DNA of 64,000 bases from Mesorhizobium sp. STM 4661 (GTDB lineage: Bacteria; Pseudomonadota; Alphaproteobacteria; Rhizobiales; Rhizobiaceae): positions 32,464 through 96,463 of the forward strand of contig NZ_CAAF010000077.1 in the NCBI RefSeq assembly GCF_000359125.1, given 5' to 3'. Below are positions 34,644-42,989 of this stretch, piece after piece. The notes under the pieces were generated by a model that saw nothing but the letters and a program-made list of their open reading frames with translations, was not told the DNA's origin and did no database searches. Numbering within the stretch: the first letter of the stretch is position 1; each line of letters begins with the position of its first letter. Both the position numbers and the translations under genes were made by a program.

Positions 34644-36326
34644 ATGACGGGCAGGCTCATAGCAGGCACCGACTCCGCGTATCAGTATCCGCTGCTCATA
34701 AAGCAGCTATGGCATACGCCGCTCTTGCAGGCGCCAGATCAGGAGATCGTCTATCGCGACGTAAAGCGCCTCACGTATCGCCAGTTGCGCGAACGCATCG
34801 GGCGGCTCGCGTCCAGCCTCGCCGGCTTAGGAGTTGAAGCCGGCGACACTGTCGGCGTGCTCGACTGGGACAGCAATCGGTTTCTGGAAGCCTATTTTGC
34901 TGTCCCAATGATTGGGGCTGTCCTGCAAACCGTGAATGTCCGGCTGTCGCCGGAGCAGATCGCCTACACAATCAATCACGCGGGCTCGTCGGTGCTTCTC
35001 GTCAACGATGACTTCGTGCCGGTCCTGGAAGGTGTCAGGCAGCAACTGCCCAGGGTGAAGACGCTGATTGTGATGTCGGACCGAACGGCCCCCCAGACGG
35101 GCGGCCTCTCCTTTGTGGGCGAATACGAGGACCTGCTGGCCACCGCCTCGGGCGACTATGACTTCCCCGACTTTGACGAAAACACTCTCGCCACGACCTT
35201 TTATACGTCAGGGACGACGGGTAAGCCAAAAGGCGTCTACTTCAGCCACCGACAGCTGGTGCTCCACACGCTCGCTCAAATGGCTTTCCTGGGCACTGCC
35301 ACGAAACAGGGCCGTTTCTGCCGCGACGACGTCTATATGCCGATGACCCCGATGTTTCATGCTCACGCCTGGGGATTGCCATGGACGGCGACGCTCAGCG
35401 GAGTGAAGCAAGTCTATCCGGGTCGGTACGATCCCCATTTGCTCCTCAAGCTGATCAAAACCGAAGGCGTCACGGTCACGCACGGGGTGCCGACGATCCT
35501 CCAAATGCTTCTCGGCGCCGCCACAGCGGCAAACTGCGACCTTGCCGGATTGAAGATGGCGGTCGGGGGCTCCGAGCTGCCGAAGGCGCTTGCCAAGCAA
35601 GCGCTCGCGCTTGGCGTTGACGTCTATGCCGGCTACGGCATGTCTGAAAGTGCTCCCCTGCTTTCTCTTGCACAGGTCAGAACCGAAGACCTCACCGCGG
35701 ATGTGGACAGACAGCTTGATATCCGAACCATGGCCGGCATCTCGGCACCCCTTGTCGACCTACGCCTGGTCGACAGGAACCGGGATGAGGTGGCACGCGA
35801 CGGCAAAAGTTCGGGCGAAATCGTGGTGCGTGCACCGTGGCTCACGCAGGGCTATGCCGACGACCCAGAAGCGTCCGAGCAATTGTGGTCCGGTGGCTAT
35901 CTGCATACCGGCGATATCGGCGTCATCGACGCCGGCGGATATCTTCGTGTCGTCGATCGGATCAAGGACGTCATCAAGTCCGGTGGCGAATGGGTCTCGT
36001 CGTTGCAAATCGAGGACCTCATTTCGCAGTGCGAAGGTGTCTCCGAGGCTGCGGTGATCGGCATCAAGGACGAGAAATGGGGCGAGCGTCCGCTGGCTCT
36101 GGTCATCAGGAATGCCGGCAGCGAACTCAGCGACACAAGGATAAGGGCGCATCTGAAATCGTTTGCCGATGCCGGGACGATTTCGAAGGTCGGCATTCCC
36201 GACAAAATACTGTTTGTCGATACGCTTCCACGGACCAGCGTCGGAAAGTTCGACAAGAAACAACTCAGAGCGACGTATGGCAATATGGCGATCGTTGAAC
36301 ACAGGGAGGAAGTGCATCATGAGTGA
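34644..36326 (+). CDS. AMP-forming acyl-CoA synthetase
   Basis: This 560-residue ligase has the P-loop YTSGTTGKPKGVYFSHR, motif YGMSESAPLL, LHTGDIGVIDAGGYLRVVDR and the C-terminal catalytic lysine in PRTSVGKFDKKQL. It belongs to the medium/long-chain fatty-acid CoA ligase branch and makes the acyl-CoA through an acyl-adenylate. ATG 34644 follows AGAGGA; an in-frame extension to 34359 overlaps the dehydrogenase and is rejected. The next gene starts 8 nt inside its end, so the two are coupled. Confidence 0.93.
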   Translation: MTGRLIAGTDSAYQYPLLIKQLWHTPLLQAPDQEIVYRDVKRLTYRQLRERIGRLASSLAGLGVEAGDTVGVLDWDSNRFLEAYFAVPMIGAVLQTVNVRLSPEQIAYTINHAGSSVLLVNDDFVPVLEGVRQQLPRVKTLIVMSDRTAPQTGGLSFVGEYEDLLATASGDYDFPDFDENTLATTFYTSGTTGKPKGVYFSHRQLVLHTLAQMAFLGTATKQGRFCRDDVYMPMTPMFHAHAWGLPWTATLSGVKQVYPGRYDPHLLLKLIKTEGVTVTHGVPTILQMLLGAATAANCDLAGLKMAVGGSELPKALAKQALALGVDVYAGYGMSESAPLLSLAQVRTEDLTADVDRQLDIRTMAGISAPLVDLRLVDRNRDEVARDGKSSGEIVVRAPWLTQGYADDPEASEQLWSGGYLHTGDIGVIDAGGYLRVVDRIKDVIKSGGEWVSSLQIEDLISQCEGVSEAAVIGIKDEKWGERPLALVIRNAGSELSDTRIRAHLKSFADAGTISKVGIPDKILFVDTLPRTSVGKFDKKQLRATYGNMAIVEHREEVHHE

Positions 36327-36786
36327 CCGAATCCCGGCAGACCGTCTTCATCTGGACGATCTCCACGTCGGGCAGCGCTTTGTAAGCGCCAGTCATACGA
36401 TCGATGAAACGCAGATCAAGGCTTTCGCCGCGCAATTCGATCCGCAGCCGTTTCATACGGATGCGGAGGCGGCTGCGGGCACTCTGTTCAAGGGGCTGGC
36501 GGCAAGCGGCTGGCATACCGCCGCCATCACCATGCGGCTGAATGTCGAGGGCGGTCTGCCGCTGGCCGGCGGGATCATAGGAGCAGGGGGTGAGATAAGC
36601 TGGCCGGCACCGACGCGCCCCGGCGACATCCTGCACGTGGAGAGCGAGGTCGTCGACGTCACGCCGTCCCGGTCAAAGCCAGATCGCGGCATCGCCACCA
36701 TCGTCAGCCGGACGATCAATCAGCGTGGCGAGGTTGTTCAGAACCTCACGGCTAAGCTTGTGGTCCCGCGAAGGGCTGTGACCTAA
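36319..36786 (+). CDS. MaoC-like hydratase
   Basis: This 155-residue protein is a single hotdog domain: VGQRFVSASHTIDETQIKAF, the hydratase-2 motif QFDPQPFHTDAEAA with Asp and His, then FKGLAASGWHTAAITMRL. The family hydrates 2-enoyl-CoA. It begins within the last 8 nt of the ligase gene and ends the acyl-CoA operon. Three hydratase-like proteins in one operon suggest a multi-step or branched side-chain pathway rather than plain beta-oxidation. Confidence 0.9.
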   Translation: MSDRIPADRLHLDDLHVGQRFVSASHTIDETQIKAFAAQFDPQPFHTDAEAAAGTLFKGLAASGWHTAAITMRLNVEGGLPLAGGIIGAGGEISWPAPTRPGDILHVESEVVDVTPSRSKPDRGIATIVSRTINQRGEVVQNLTAKLVVPRRAVT

Positions 36787-36903
36787 GCGCTGCGGATCCC
36801 AAGCCGCGGCGATCATCGACCTGGCCCTGCCAAAGCGACGGCACCCAACCCTGGGGACAATCTGTTGTGCCTCGGCCTCAAGCCGAAAGACGCTGCTTTA
36901 CAG

Positions 36904-36941
36904 ACCAATCCAAAAGTATTGCCGACACCTTCGTGCAATGG
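36904..36941 (+). promoter_or_regulatory. Conserved regulatory motif, copy e
   Basis: CCAATCC, AAAAGTATTGCCGACACC, TT, CGTGCAATGG. It is nearly base-for-base the reverse complement of copy a. It ends 53 bp before the 48-residue peptide gene that leads the FUSC efflux operon. Confidence 0.7.
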
Positions 36942-36994
36942 ATTTGCGGCCGCCGTCAGTCGATCTCTAACGCATCCAACAGAGGAGATGTGTC

Positions 36995-37141
36995 ATGAGC
37001 GATCCCCGGCTTAGCAATTCACGCGTCGCTGCAATCATCAGGACGAAGAACGACATCAGCGTCACCCAGGCACGATGGATACTCATTCCGTTGTTCGGAT
37101 TGTGGATCCTAGTTTCCGCCGCAAGCGTGATCCTCCAGTGA
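36995..37141 (+). CDS. 48-residue membrane peptide leading the FUSC operon
   Basis: ATG 36995 follows AGAGGAGATG. The product starts MSDPRLSNSRVAAIIRTKND, with a short polar N-terminus, then has one hydrophobic helix (WILIPLFGLWILVSAASVIL). Its stop is 4 bp before the FUSC start, so it is cotranscribed and probably coupled. It lies directly downstream of a strong copy of the conserved regulatory motif, which supports real expression. I do not recognise the family; a small accessory subunit of the exporter is the natural guess. Confidence 0.6.
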   Translation: MSDPRLSNSRVAAIIRTKNDISVTQARWILIPLFGLWILVSAASVILQ

Positions 37142-37145
37142 GGAA

Positions 37146-39092
37146 ATGGACCCGGCCGTGAGCGCAACCACGACACAATTGCCCTCCGCTATCGCCGGAT
37201 TTCCTCTCCGGTCGTGGGCTTTCGCCATCCGCATCTGGATGGCCTCGGTCGTTGCCCTGCTGGCGAGCTTCTGGCTTCAACTCGAGGCGCCGGCCTCAGC
37301 CATGCTCACCGTCATGATATTGGCGGAACCGACCCGTGGGCAGGCGCTGGAGAAGGCCGGGTTTCGCCTGATTGCCACTCTCGTCGGCGTGGCTGCCTCG
37401 ATTGCAATCGTAGGCGCGCTGTCGCAGACGAGAGATCTGCTCCTGGTGGCCTTCGCGCTTTGGATGGGCCTTTGCATTTATGCATGCGGCCTGCTCGACG
37501 GCTACCGCGCCTACGCCGCGGTGCTATCGGGATATACCGTCGCGTTCATCGCCATCCAACAGATCGACAACCCGCAAGGTGTCTTTGAAGCAGCAACGGA
37601 GCGCGGTGCTGCCATTGCGGTTGGCGTGCTGTCGATCACCCTCGTGAACGATCTGCTGTTGGCCCCGGATCGTCATCCGCAGCTTGGGGCACAACTGACA
37701 GCCCTGCACCAGCGCGTGCGAAATTATGCACGGGCGGTCATTCGCCGTGAGGCCACCGATGCCATGGCGGTCGCGGTCCTGATCAGAGAGATCGTCACGC
37801 TCCGCTCGGACATATCGAGCCTCGGAGCCGAATCGAGCAGCGGTCCGGTGAGAAGCGCCGCGGCCCGCAGCGCGATGGTGGCGCTCGTGGCGGAACTGCA
37901 GGCGGCGCGCGCCTTGGCCGCCCTTCCGGCAAGATCGGATACCGCACTGCGCGAACGGTGGGCCTCGATGTTTGATTTGAGCCCCGAAGAGCTTTCGAAA
38001 ATATCATCGCGCGATCAAGACTCGCCCGACTCAGATCAAGCGCCGCTTCGGTGGGCGTTTGGCGAACTCATGCGGCGGGATGCGGAGGTTCGCCTTCATC
38101 TTGTGGCGCTGAAGTCCGTCGTGCGCCCGTCCTGGTCATGGCGAGCGCCGCTCTACCGGTCACAGCGGATTGCGATAGAAAATGGAGTCCGGGCGGCAGC
38201 ATGCGTTGCGGCAGCTTCCCTCGTTTTCGTATTGGCCGGCTGGCCGAGCGCGAGCTCGGCGCTTTCTCTGGTTGCAGTCGCACTCGGACTGGGTGCGACG
38301 ACGCCCGCGCCACGGACCTTCACGACGCTCGGTTTTATCGGCGCGCCGATCGCGGTCGGGCTGACCGGCATCCTGGAATTCGTTGTCCTCAACGGCGTTT
38401 CCGACTTTCCACTGCTGGCGATTGGCCTAGCTCCATTCCTGATCGGAGCCGCGCTCATGGCGACCTCGCTGAATCCGGTCTGGGCGGGTCTTGGAAAAGT
38501 GAACCTGATCTTCATTTCGGCTATATTCGCCCCGAGCAATCCGCAAACCTACAATCCGCAGTCATTCCTGTTCACCTCGCTGTTCACCTGTGCGGCGATG
38601 AGCGTGTTGCTCGCAACTCAGTATCTCATTCCTCCCGTATCGAACCGTCAGCGCCGACGCTGGCTGCTCGCGTCGGCGTGGCATGATCTTCGGCTGCTGC
38701 TGGATCGTCCCGATCGGCGCTACGCGCCCGAGGAGGCGGCATTCAGAGATGCCGTGCGGGTCGGGCAGATCGCTTCGGCCGGCCCAAACGAGGCGGAGTA
38801 CCGGACGTCCGTCGAACATGCGCTGGCGTATTTCGATCAAGCCGCGGCAATCCGCTGCGGTGCAGCCCGGCTTGCTCGGCTGACGGATAGCGCCTTGGCG
38901 GCTCTGGTCGTAAACGCGCGCGCAGCTTTGGCCGCGCGAGATCCGCAGCTTATGCGAGCAGCCGCCGATAGTCTGTGTGCCCACGCCGAGACCGATCATG
39001 CCGCCGCGGCGCGTGCAGCACTCGTCGTTGCCGGCGCAATTGTCGAACAGGCGCCTGCCGCCGCAATTCATGTTCAGGGAGCCAGGTCATGA
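37146..39092 (+). CDS. FUSC-family exporter, AaeB-like
   Basis: This 648-residue protein has two blocks of about five to six membrane helices (SWAFAIRIWMASVVALLASF onward, and ENGVRAAACVAAASLVFVLA onward), each followed by a cytosolic region. That is the duplicated FUSC/AaeB layout. With the DUF1656 protein (AaeX) and HlyD-type adaptor (AaeA) downstream it makes an AaeXAB-type pump. In E. coli that pump exports hydroxylated aromatic carboxylic acids. The start follows GAGGAA. Genes overlap by 4 nt at each junction. The upstream conserved motif suggests induction by the FixJ-type system. Confidence 0.9.
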   Translation: MDPAVSATTTQLPSAIAGFPLRSWAFAIRIWMASVVALLASFWLQLEAPASAMLTVMILAEPTRGQALEKAGFRLIATLVGVAASIAIVGALSQTRDLLLVAFALWMGLCIYACGLLDGYRAYAAVLSGYTVAFIAIQQIDNPQGVFEAATERGAAIAVGVLSITLVNDLLLAPDRHPQLGAQLTALHQRVRNYARAVIRREATDAMAVAVLIREIVTLRSDISSLGAESSSGPVRSAAARSAMVALVAELQAARALAALPARSDTALRERWASMFDLSPEELSKISSRDQDSPDSDQAPLRWAFGELMRRDAEVRLHLVALKSVVRPSWSWRAPLYRSQRIAIENGVRAAACVAAASLVFVLAGWPSASSALSLVAVALGLGATTPAPRTFTTLGFIGAPIAVGLTGILEFVVLNGVSDFPLLAIGLAPFLIGAALMATSLNPVWAGLGKVNLIFISAIFAPSNPQTYNPQSFLFTSLFTCAAMSVLLATQYLIPPVSNRQRRRWLLASAWHDLRLLLDRPDRRYAPEEAAFRDAVRVGQIASAGPNEAEYRTSVEHALAYFDQAAAIRCGAARLARLTDSALAALVVNARAALAARDPQLMRAAADSLCAHAETDHAAAARAALVVAGAIVEQAPAAAIHVQGARS

Positions 39093-39292
39093 CGCACGAT
39101 TTTCATGAGCTTGTGGTCGGCGGGGTCTTTTTCGCGCCATTCATCACCTACGCGGTCGCGGCGCTCGTCATCATTCTGGGGCTTCGGCCGATCCTGCACC
39201 TCGTCGGCTTCGCAAGCATCTTCAGCCACGTGTCAATCGCCGAGCTCAGCCTTTATGTGACCGTGCTTGGCGGCCTTGTGCTTCTCGCTTGA
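39089..39292 (+). CDS. DUF1656 (AaeX-like) small membrane protein
   Basis: This 67-residue protein has two hydrophobic helices (FFAPFITYAVAALVIILGL and AELSLYVTVLGGLVLL) with an arginine after the first, the standard DUF1656 pattern. It overlaps the FUSC stop (ATGA) and its own stop overlaps the adaptor start (TGATG). DUF1656 proteins accompany FUSC/HlyD pumps; their exact role is unknown. Confidence 0.9.
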   Translation: MTHDFHELVVGGVFFAPFITYAVAALVIILGLRPILHLVGFASIFSHVSIAELSLYVTVLGGLVLLA

Positions 39293-40584
39293 TGGAGACT
39301 GTTATGGACGCGCAACTCAAGGAAGAGTTTGTTCTGGAAGCAGCGCTGGCCCCGGAGCCTCCCGCTTTGCCGCCTCCGCAAACGGATAATGGGACATTAC
39401 GAGCGCCGAACCTCAAGTTCGCTGCTCCGGCTGCCCCGCAGGAGGGCACACAGACAAGTCTCATGCTCGAAGGCCAGTTGGCCCGGCAGGGGGGCGCCAT
39501 GCGGCTCGCGCTAGCAGCAGTAGCGAAGCGACTGGCCACGCTGGTGCTGGCGCTTGTCGCAGTGCTCGTTTCCGTCGTCGCTTGGGACCACTACTTGACC
39601 GCTCCATGGACTCGCGACGGGCGAGTCCGCGTTCAGGTGGCAAGCGTGGCTCCTGAAGTTACCGGCCGGATCAAGGAACTGCGCGTTGCCGACAACCAGT
39701 TTGTGCACAAGGGCGATCTTCTCTACGTGCTCGACCCGTTCGATTTCGATGTAGCCCTGCACAGCAGCAAGGCAGCGCTGCAGCAGCAGGCAGCGGATCT
39801 GCAGGTGAAGCAGCGGCAATCCGAACGACAGGGGAAATTGTCCAGCCTCGCCACCACCCCCGAACAGCAGCAGATCTACGCCGGCAACGCGATCCAGGCT
39901 GAGGCCGCATTCGAAGCCGCGCAGTACCAGGTCGCCCTCGCCGAAGTGAACCTGAAGCGTACCGAGGTTCGCAGTCCGGTGAATGGATATGTGACGAACC
40001 TGTTGCTGCGCGCGGGCGACTATGCTCGCCAGGGTATCGCCAATGTTTCGATAATCGATACCGACAGTTTTTGGATCGACGGATATTTTGAAGAGACCAA
40101 GATGGCGCGCGTCTGTACCGGCGCCCAGGTCGAGGCGAAGTTGATGGGCTACTCAGCGCCGATCATCGGGCACGTCAGTACTATCACACGCGGCCTCAGC
40201 GTTTCCAATGCAGCCACTGGCGCCCAGGGACTACCGAATGTGGATCCGATCTATACCTGGGTGCGGCTGGCACAGCGTGTTCCGGTTCGCATCGCGATAG
40301 ACGAAGTGCCGCCCGGCGTACCGCTTGTCTCCGGCATGACGGCAACCGTCTCGATCCGGGACCACTCCGCCGCCGATCATTCTACTTGGCTCGACAGCGC
40401 GCGTGAGAGTCTGTTCAACGTGCTCGACGGCCCCCCGGCCCGGCCCAATTGTATTTCAACGGTAACCACCGACGGTGAATTGGCGCAATCGGTTCCGGAA
40501 TGGGAAGCACAGGCGACGCCCGAGCCGGAACAGATCAATCCCGGCCTGGCCACCGGCATAAAGGTGTCACCGCGTCATGATTGA
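39292..40584 (+). CDS. HlyD-family efflux adaptor, AaeA-like
   Basis: This 430-residue protein has an unusually long N-terminal cytosolic stretch of about 75 residues rich in Pro/Ala. A membrane helix (LATLVLALVAVLVSVVAW) follows, then TAPWTRDGRVRVQVASVAPE, the AaeA/EmrA entry motif. After it come a lipoyl half, an alpha-hairpin (about 150-215), a second lipoyl half and the beta-barrel (SFWIDGYFEETKMARV). The tail after about 375 is acidic and disordered. It pairs with the FUSC protein upstream. The 39292 ATG overlaps the DUF1656 stop; ATG 39304 is an alternative start. Confidence 0.88.
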   Translation: METVMDAQLKEEFVLEAALAPEPPALPPPQTDNGTLRAPNLKFAAPAAPQEGTQTSLMLEGQLARQGGAMRLALAAVAKRLATLVLALVAVLVSVVAWDHYLTAPWTRDGRVRVQVASVAPEVTGRIKELRVADNQFVHKGDLLYVLDPFDFDVALHSSKAALQQQAADLQVKQRQSERQGKLSSLATTPEQQQIYAGNAIQAEAAFEAAQYQVALAEVNLKRTEVRSPVNGYVTNLLLRAGDYARQGIANVSIIDTDSFWIDGYFEETKMARVCTGAQVEAKLMGYSAPIIGHVSTITRGLSVSNAATGAQGLPNVDPIYTWVRLAQRVPVRIAIDEVPPGVPLVSGMTATVSIRDHSAADHSTWLDSARESLFNVLDGPPARPNCISTVTTDGELAQSVPEWEAQATPEPEQINPGLATGIKVSPRHD

Positions 40585-40883
40585 CCCTCCCGGCTGCCTG
40601 GTTATGTGCGATTTCGGGAACCGGCAAATGCTGTTTGGACGGCCGAGATGAGGCGCAAAGCAGCCATCCAGGTGCGTTCCAAGAAGATCGCCTTCAAGGT
40701 TGGAAGCCGCGCTTTCACGGTGTATCCACTGACCAGTAGTCTGAAATGGGCCGGAGAACGAACCCGCTGCGCGGGAGGGCGCCTGCGATTGAGGTAGAGA
40801 TCACGAACCGGACGTCGCGCTCGCATTGAGGGTGGTTCGGCAGCGGCAGAGCATTACGGGCTTCTTCAACAAGGAGCCTGACC
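40585..40883. other. Gap between efflux operon and IS91
   Basis: Nearly 300 bp with no credible gene. Around 40640-40667 it holds a 28-bp stretch that matches 58238-58265 at 26 positions (shared ATGAGGCGCAAAGCAGCC). This is perhaps a fragment of the same small gene or element end. The left end of the IS91 element should lie here but could not be placed. Confidence 0.45.
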
Positions 40884-41792
40884 ATGCCCTATCCTGTTCT
40901 TGATGCACCTATCAGTCCACTTCGTCAGCGGCTGATCGACGACATGAACATGCGGCGTTTCTCACGGGAGACGCAGCGCAACTATCTCCGCGACATCGGA
41001 CGCCTGGCGACGTTCCTCGGGCGTTCACCAGACACAGCGACCACCGACGACCTGCGCCGGTTCCAGATCGAGCAGCAGGGCGACGGTGTTCCCGTGCCGA
41101 CGATGAACAGCATCGTGTCGGCGCTGCGCTTCTTCTTCACGCATACGGTCGATCGTCCCGATCTGGCGCGCAAGCTCGTTCGTCTGGCGCACCCGCGCAA
41201 GCTGCCCGTGGTCCTGAGCCGCGACGAAGTCGCTCGGCTGCTCAACGCCACCACCTGCCTCAAGCACCAGGCCGCGCTCTCGGTCGCTTATGGCGCGGGC
41301 CTGCGCGTGGCGGAGGTGTCGACGCTGAAGGTCGCCGACGTCGACAGCGAGCGCATGCTGCTACGTGTCGAGCGCGGCAAGGGCGGGCGATACCGGAACG
41401 CCATGCTGTCGCAAGACCTGCTCTGGTTGCTGCGCCAGTGGTGGAAGGTCGGACGCCAGCAGGGGGTGATGCATCGCGAGGGCTGGCTGTTTCCGGGGCA
41501 GCATGCGATGAAGCCGATCAGCACCCGGCAGCTCTATCGCGTGGTCGTCGAGGCAGCGCAGGCGGCCGACATCGCCAAGCGCGTCGGGCCGCACACGCTG
41601 CGCCACAGCTTCGCCACCCACCTGCTGGAAGACGGCACCGACATCCGGATCATCCAGGTCCTGCTCGGGCACGCCAAGCTCGACAACACCGCCTTCTATA
41701 CCAAGGTCGCGACCCGCACGGTGCGCACGGTTACCAGCCCGCTCGACAAGCTCGGCCTGTTCAAGCCGGGAGAGATCTCGCCCGACGGCTGA
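40884..41792 (+). CDS. Tyrosine recombinase of the IS91 element
   Basis: This 302-residue XerC/D-like recombinase has an N-terminal SAM-like core-binding domain (MNMRRFSRETQRNYLRDIGR). The catalytic domain has all residues: Arg in GAGLRVAEVSTLK, Lys in VERGKGGRYR, HTLRHSFATHLL, LLGHAKL and the nucleophile tyrosine in NTAFYTKV. It appears functional. AAGGAG precedes the start. It is regularly found ahead of IS91 transposases and may resolve or assist transposition. Confidence 0.9.
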   Translation: MPYPVLDAPISPLRQRLIDDMNMRRFSRETQRNYLRDIGRLATFLGRSPDTATTDDLRRFQIEQQGDGVPVPTMNSIVSALRFFFTHTVDRPDLARKLVRLAHPRKLPVVLSRDEVARLLNATTCLKHQAALSVAYGAGLRVAEVSTLKVADVDSERMLLRVERGKGGRYRNAMLSQDLLWLLRQWWKVGRQQGVMHREGWLFPGQHAMKPISTRQLYRVVVEAAQAADIAKRVGPHTLRHSFATHLLEDGTDIRIIQVLLGHAKLDNTAFYTKVATRTVRTVTSPLDKLGLFKPGEISPDG

Positions 41793-41795
41793 GCC

Positions 41796-42989
41796 GTGCG
41801 CGCCTCTGTCGAGGTCGCCGATGTCTTCCGTGCCGCCGGGCCCGCCTACCGGGCCGTCTATGCAGGTCATCTGAGCCTGCAGCAACTCAAGGTCATGTCG
41901 GCGATCGAGCAATGTCGCACCGCGGCCCTCGGCGGGCATGTCGAAGCCTGCGAGGACTGCGGCGAGTGGCGCATCGCCTACAATTCCTGCCGCAACCGGC
42001 ATTGTCCCAAGTGCCAGGGCGCGGCCGCGCGGACATGGCTCGCCGAGCGAGAGGCCGACCTGCTGCCGGTCGGATACTTCCACGTCGTATTCACGCTCCC
42101 CACCGAGGTTGCCGCCATCGCGTTCCAGAACAAGGCGGCGGTCTACAACCTGCTGTTCAAGGCGGCATCGGAGACGATGCTGACGATCGCGGCCGATCCG
42201 AAGCATCTGGGCGCACGCATCGGCATCACCGCCGTGCTCCACACATGGGGTTCGGCGATGACGCATCATCCGCACGTGCACATGATCGTGCCAGGCGGTG
42301 GCATCTCGCCGGACGGAAGCCGGTGGATATCGTCGCGTCCCGCCTTCCTGCTGCCGGTGCGGGTGCTCGGCAAGCTGTTCCGCCAGCTGTTCCTCTCCCG
42401 GTTGGTCGCGCTGCACGACGCTGGCCGGCTCGCCTTCTTCGGCGCAATTGCTCATCTCGCGGAACGGCGGGCATTCCTGCGCCACCTGTCGCCGATCCGG
42501 AAGAAGCGCTGGGTGGTCTACGCCAAGGCGCCCTTCGCCGGCCCGGAAGCGGTGCTCGCCTACCTGTCGCGCTCCACCCACCGGGTGGCGGTCTCGAACA
42601 GCCGCCTCATCCGCCTCGACGAGAGCGGCGTCACCTTCCGCTACAAGGACTATCGTCGCGAAGGCGCCGACCGGCAGCAGGTCATGACGCTCGCGACCGA
42701 CGAGTTCATCCGCCGCTTCCTGCTGCATGTCCTGCCGCGTGGCTTCCATCGCATTCGGCATTGCGGCCTGCTTGCCGGTTCCGCTCGCAAGGCCAGCCTC
42801 GCGCTTGCTCGTGAACTCCTGAACGTCGCCGCACCGTCCGACGATGACACCACGGACGAACCGGACAACTTTCGCCCGCCATGCCCCTGCTGTGGCGGCC
42901 GCATGATCGTCATCGAGGTGTTCGAACGATGGAGGCAGCCGCGCGGACCGCCACACGGTTCCCCGTCGACCGGGAGCAGCACGCCATGA
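41796..42989 (+). CDS. IS91-family transposase (HUH)
   Basis: This 397-residue transposase starts at GTG 41796. It has an N-terminal zinc-binding region (CEDCGEWRIAYNSCRNRHCP, then KCQ), the HUH motif HHPHVHMIVPGGG and the tyrosine region FRYKDYRREGADRQ. A C-terminal CPCCGG cysteine cluster follows. IS91 enzymes move by rolling-circle single-strand transfer. The frame is intact, so the element may be active and could have carried neighbouring DNA by read-through. Confidence 0.9.
   Translation: MRASVEVADVFRAAGPAYRAVYAGHLSLQQLKVMSAIEQCRTAALGGHVEACEDCGEWRIAYNSCRNRHCPKCQGAAARTWLAEREADLLPVGYFHVVFTLPTEVAAIAFQNKAAVYNLLFKAASETMLTIAADPKHLGARIGITAVLHTWGSAMTHHPHVHMIVPGGGISPDGSRWISSRPAFLLPVRVLGKLFRQLFLSRLVALHDAGRLAFFGAIAHLAERRAFLRHLSPIRKKRWVVYAKAPFAGPEAVLAYLSRSTHRVAVSNSRLIRLDESGVTFRYKDYRREGADRQQVMTLATDEFIRRFLLHVLPRGFHRIRHCGLLAGSARKASLALARELLNVAAPSDDDTTDEPDNFRPPCPCCGGRMIVIEVFERWRQPRGPPHGSPSTGSSTP

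Larger units (their letters stand above)
40884..42989 (+). mobile_element. IS91-family element with phage-type integrase (minimum extent)
   Basis: A tyrosine integrase gene and an IS91 HUH transposase gene in tandem, 3 nt apart, form the common alphaproteobacterial IS91 arrangement. Such elements have no terminal inverted repeats or target duplication, and I could not place the origin and terminus ends. The span given is only the two genes; the right end probably lies beyond 43.2 kb. Confidence 0.8.
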
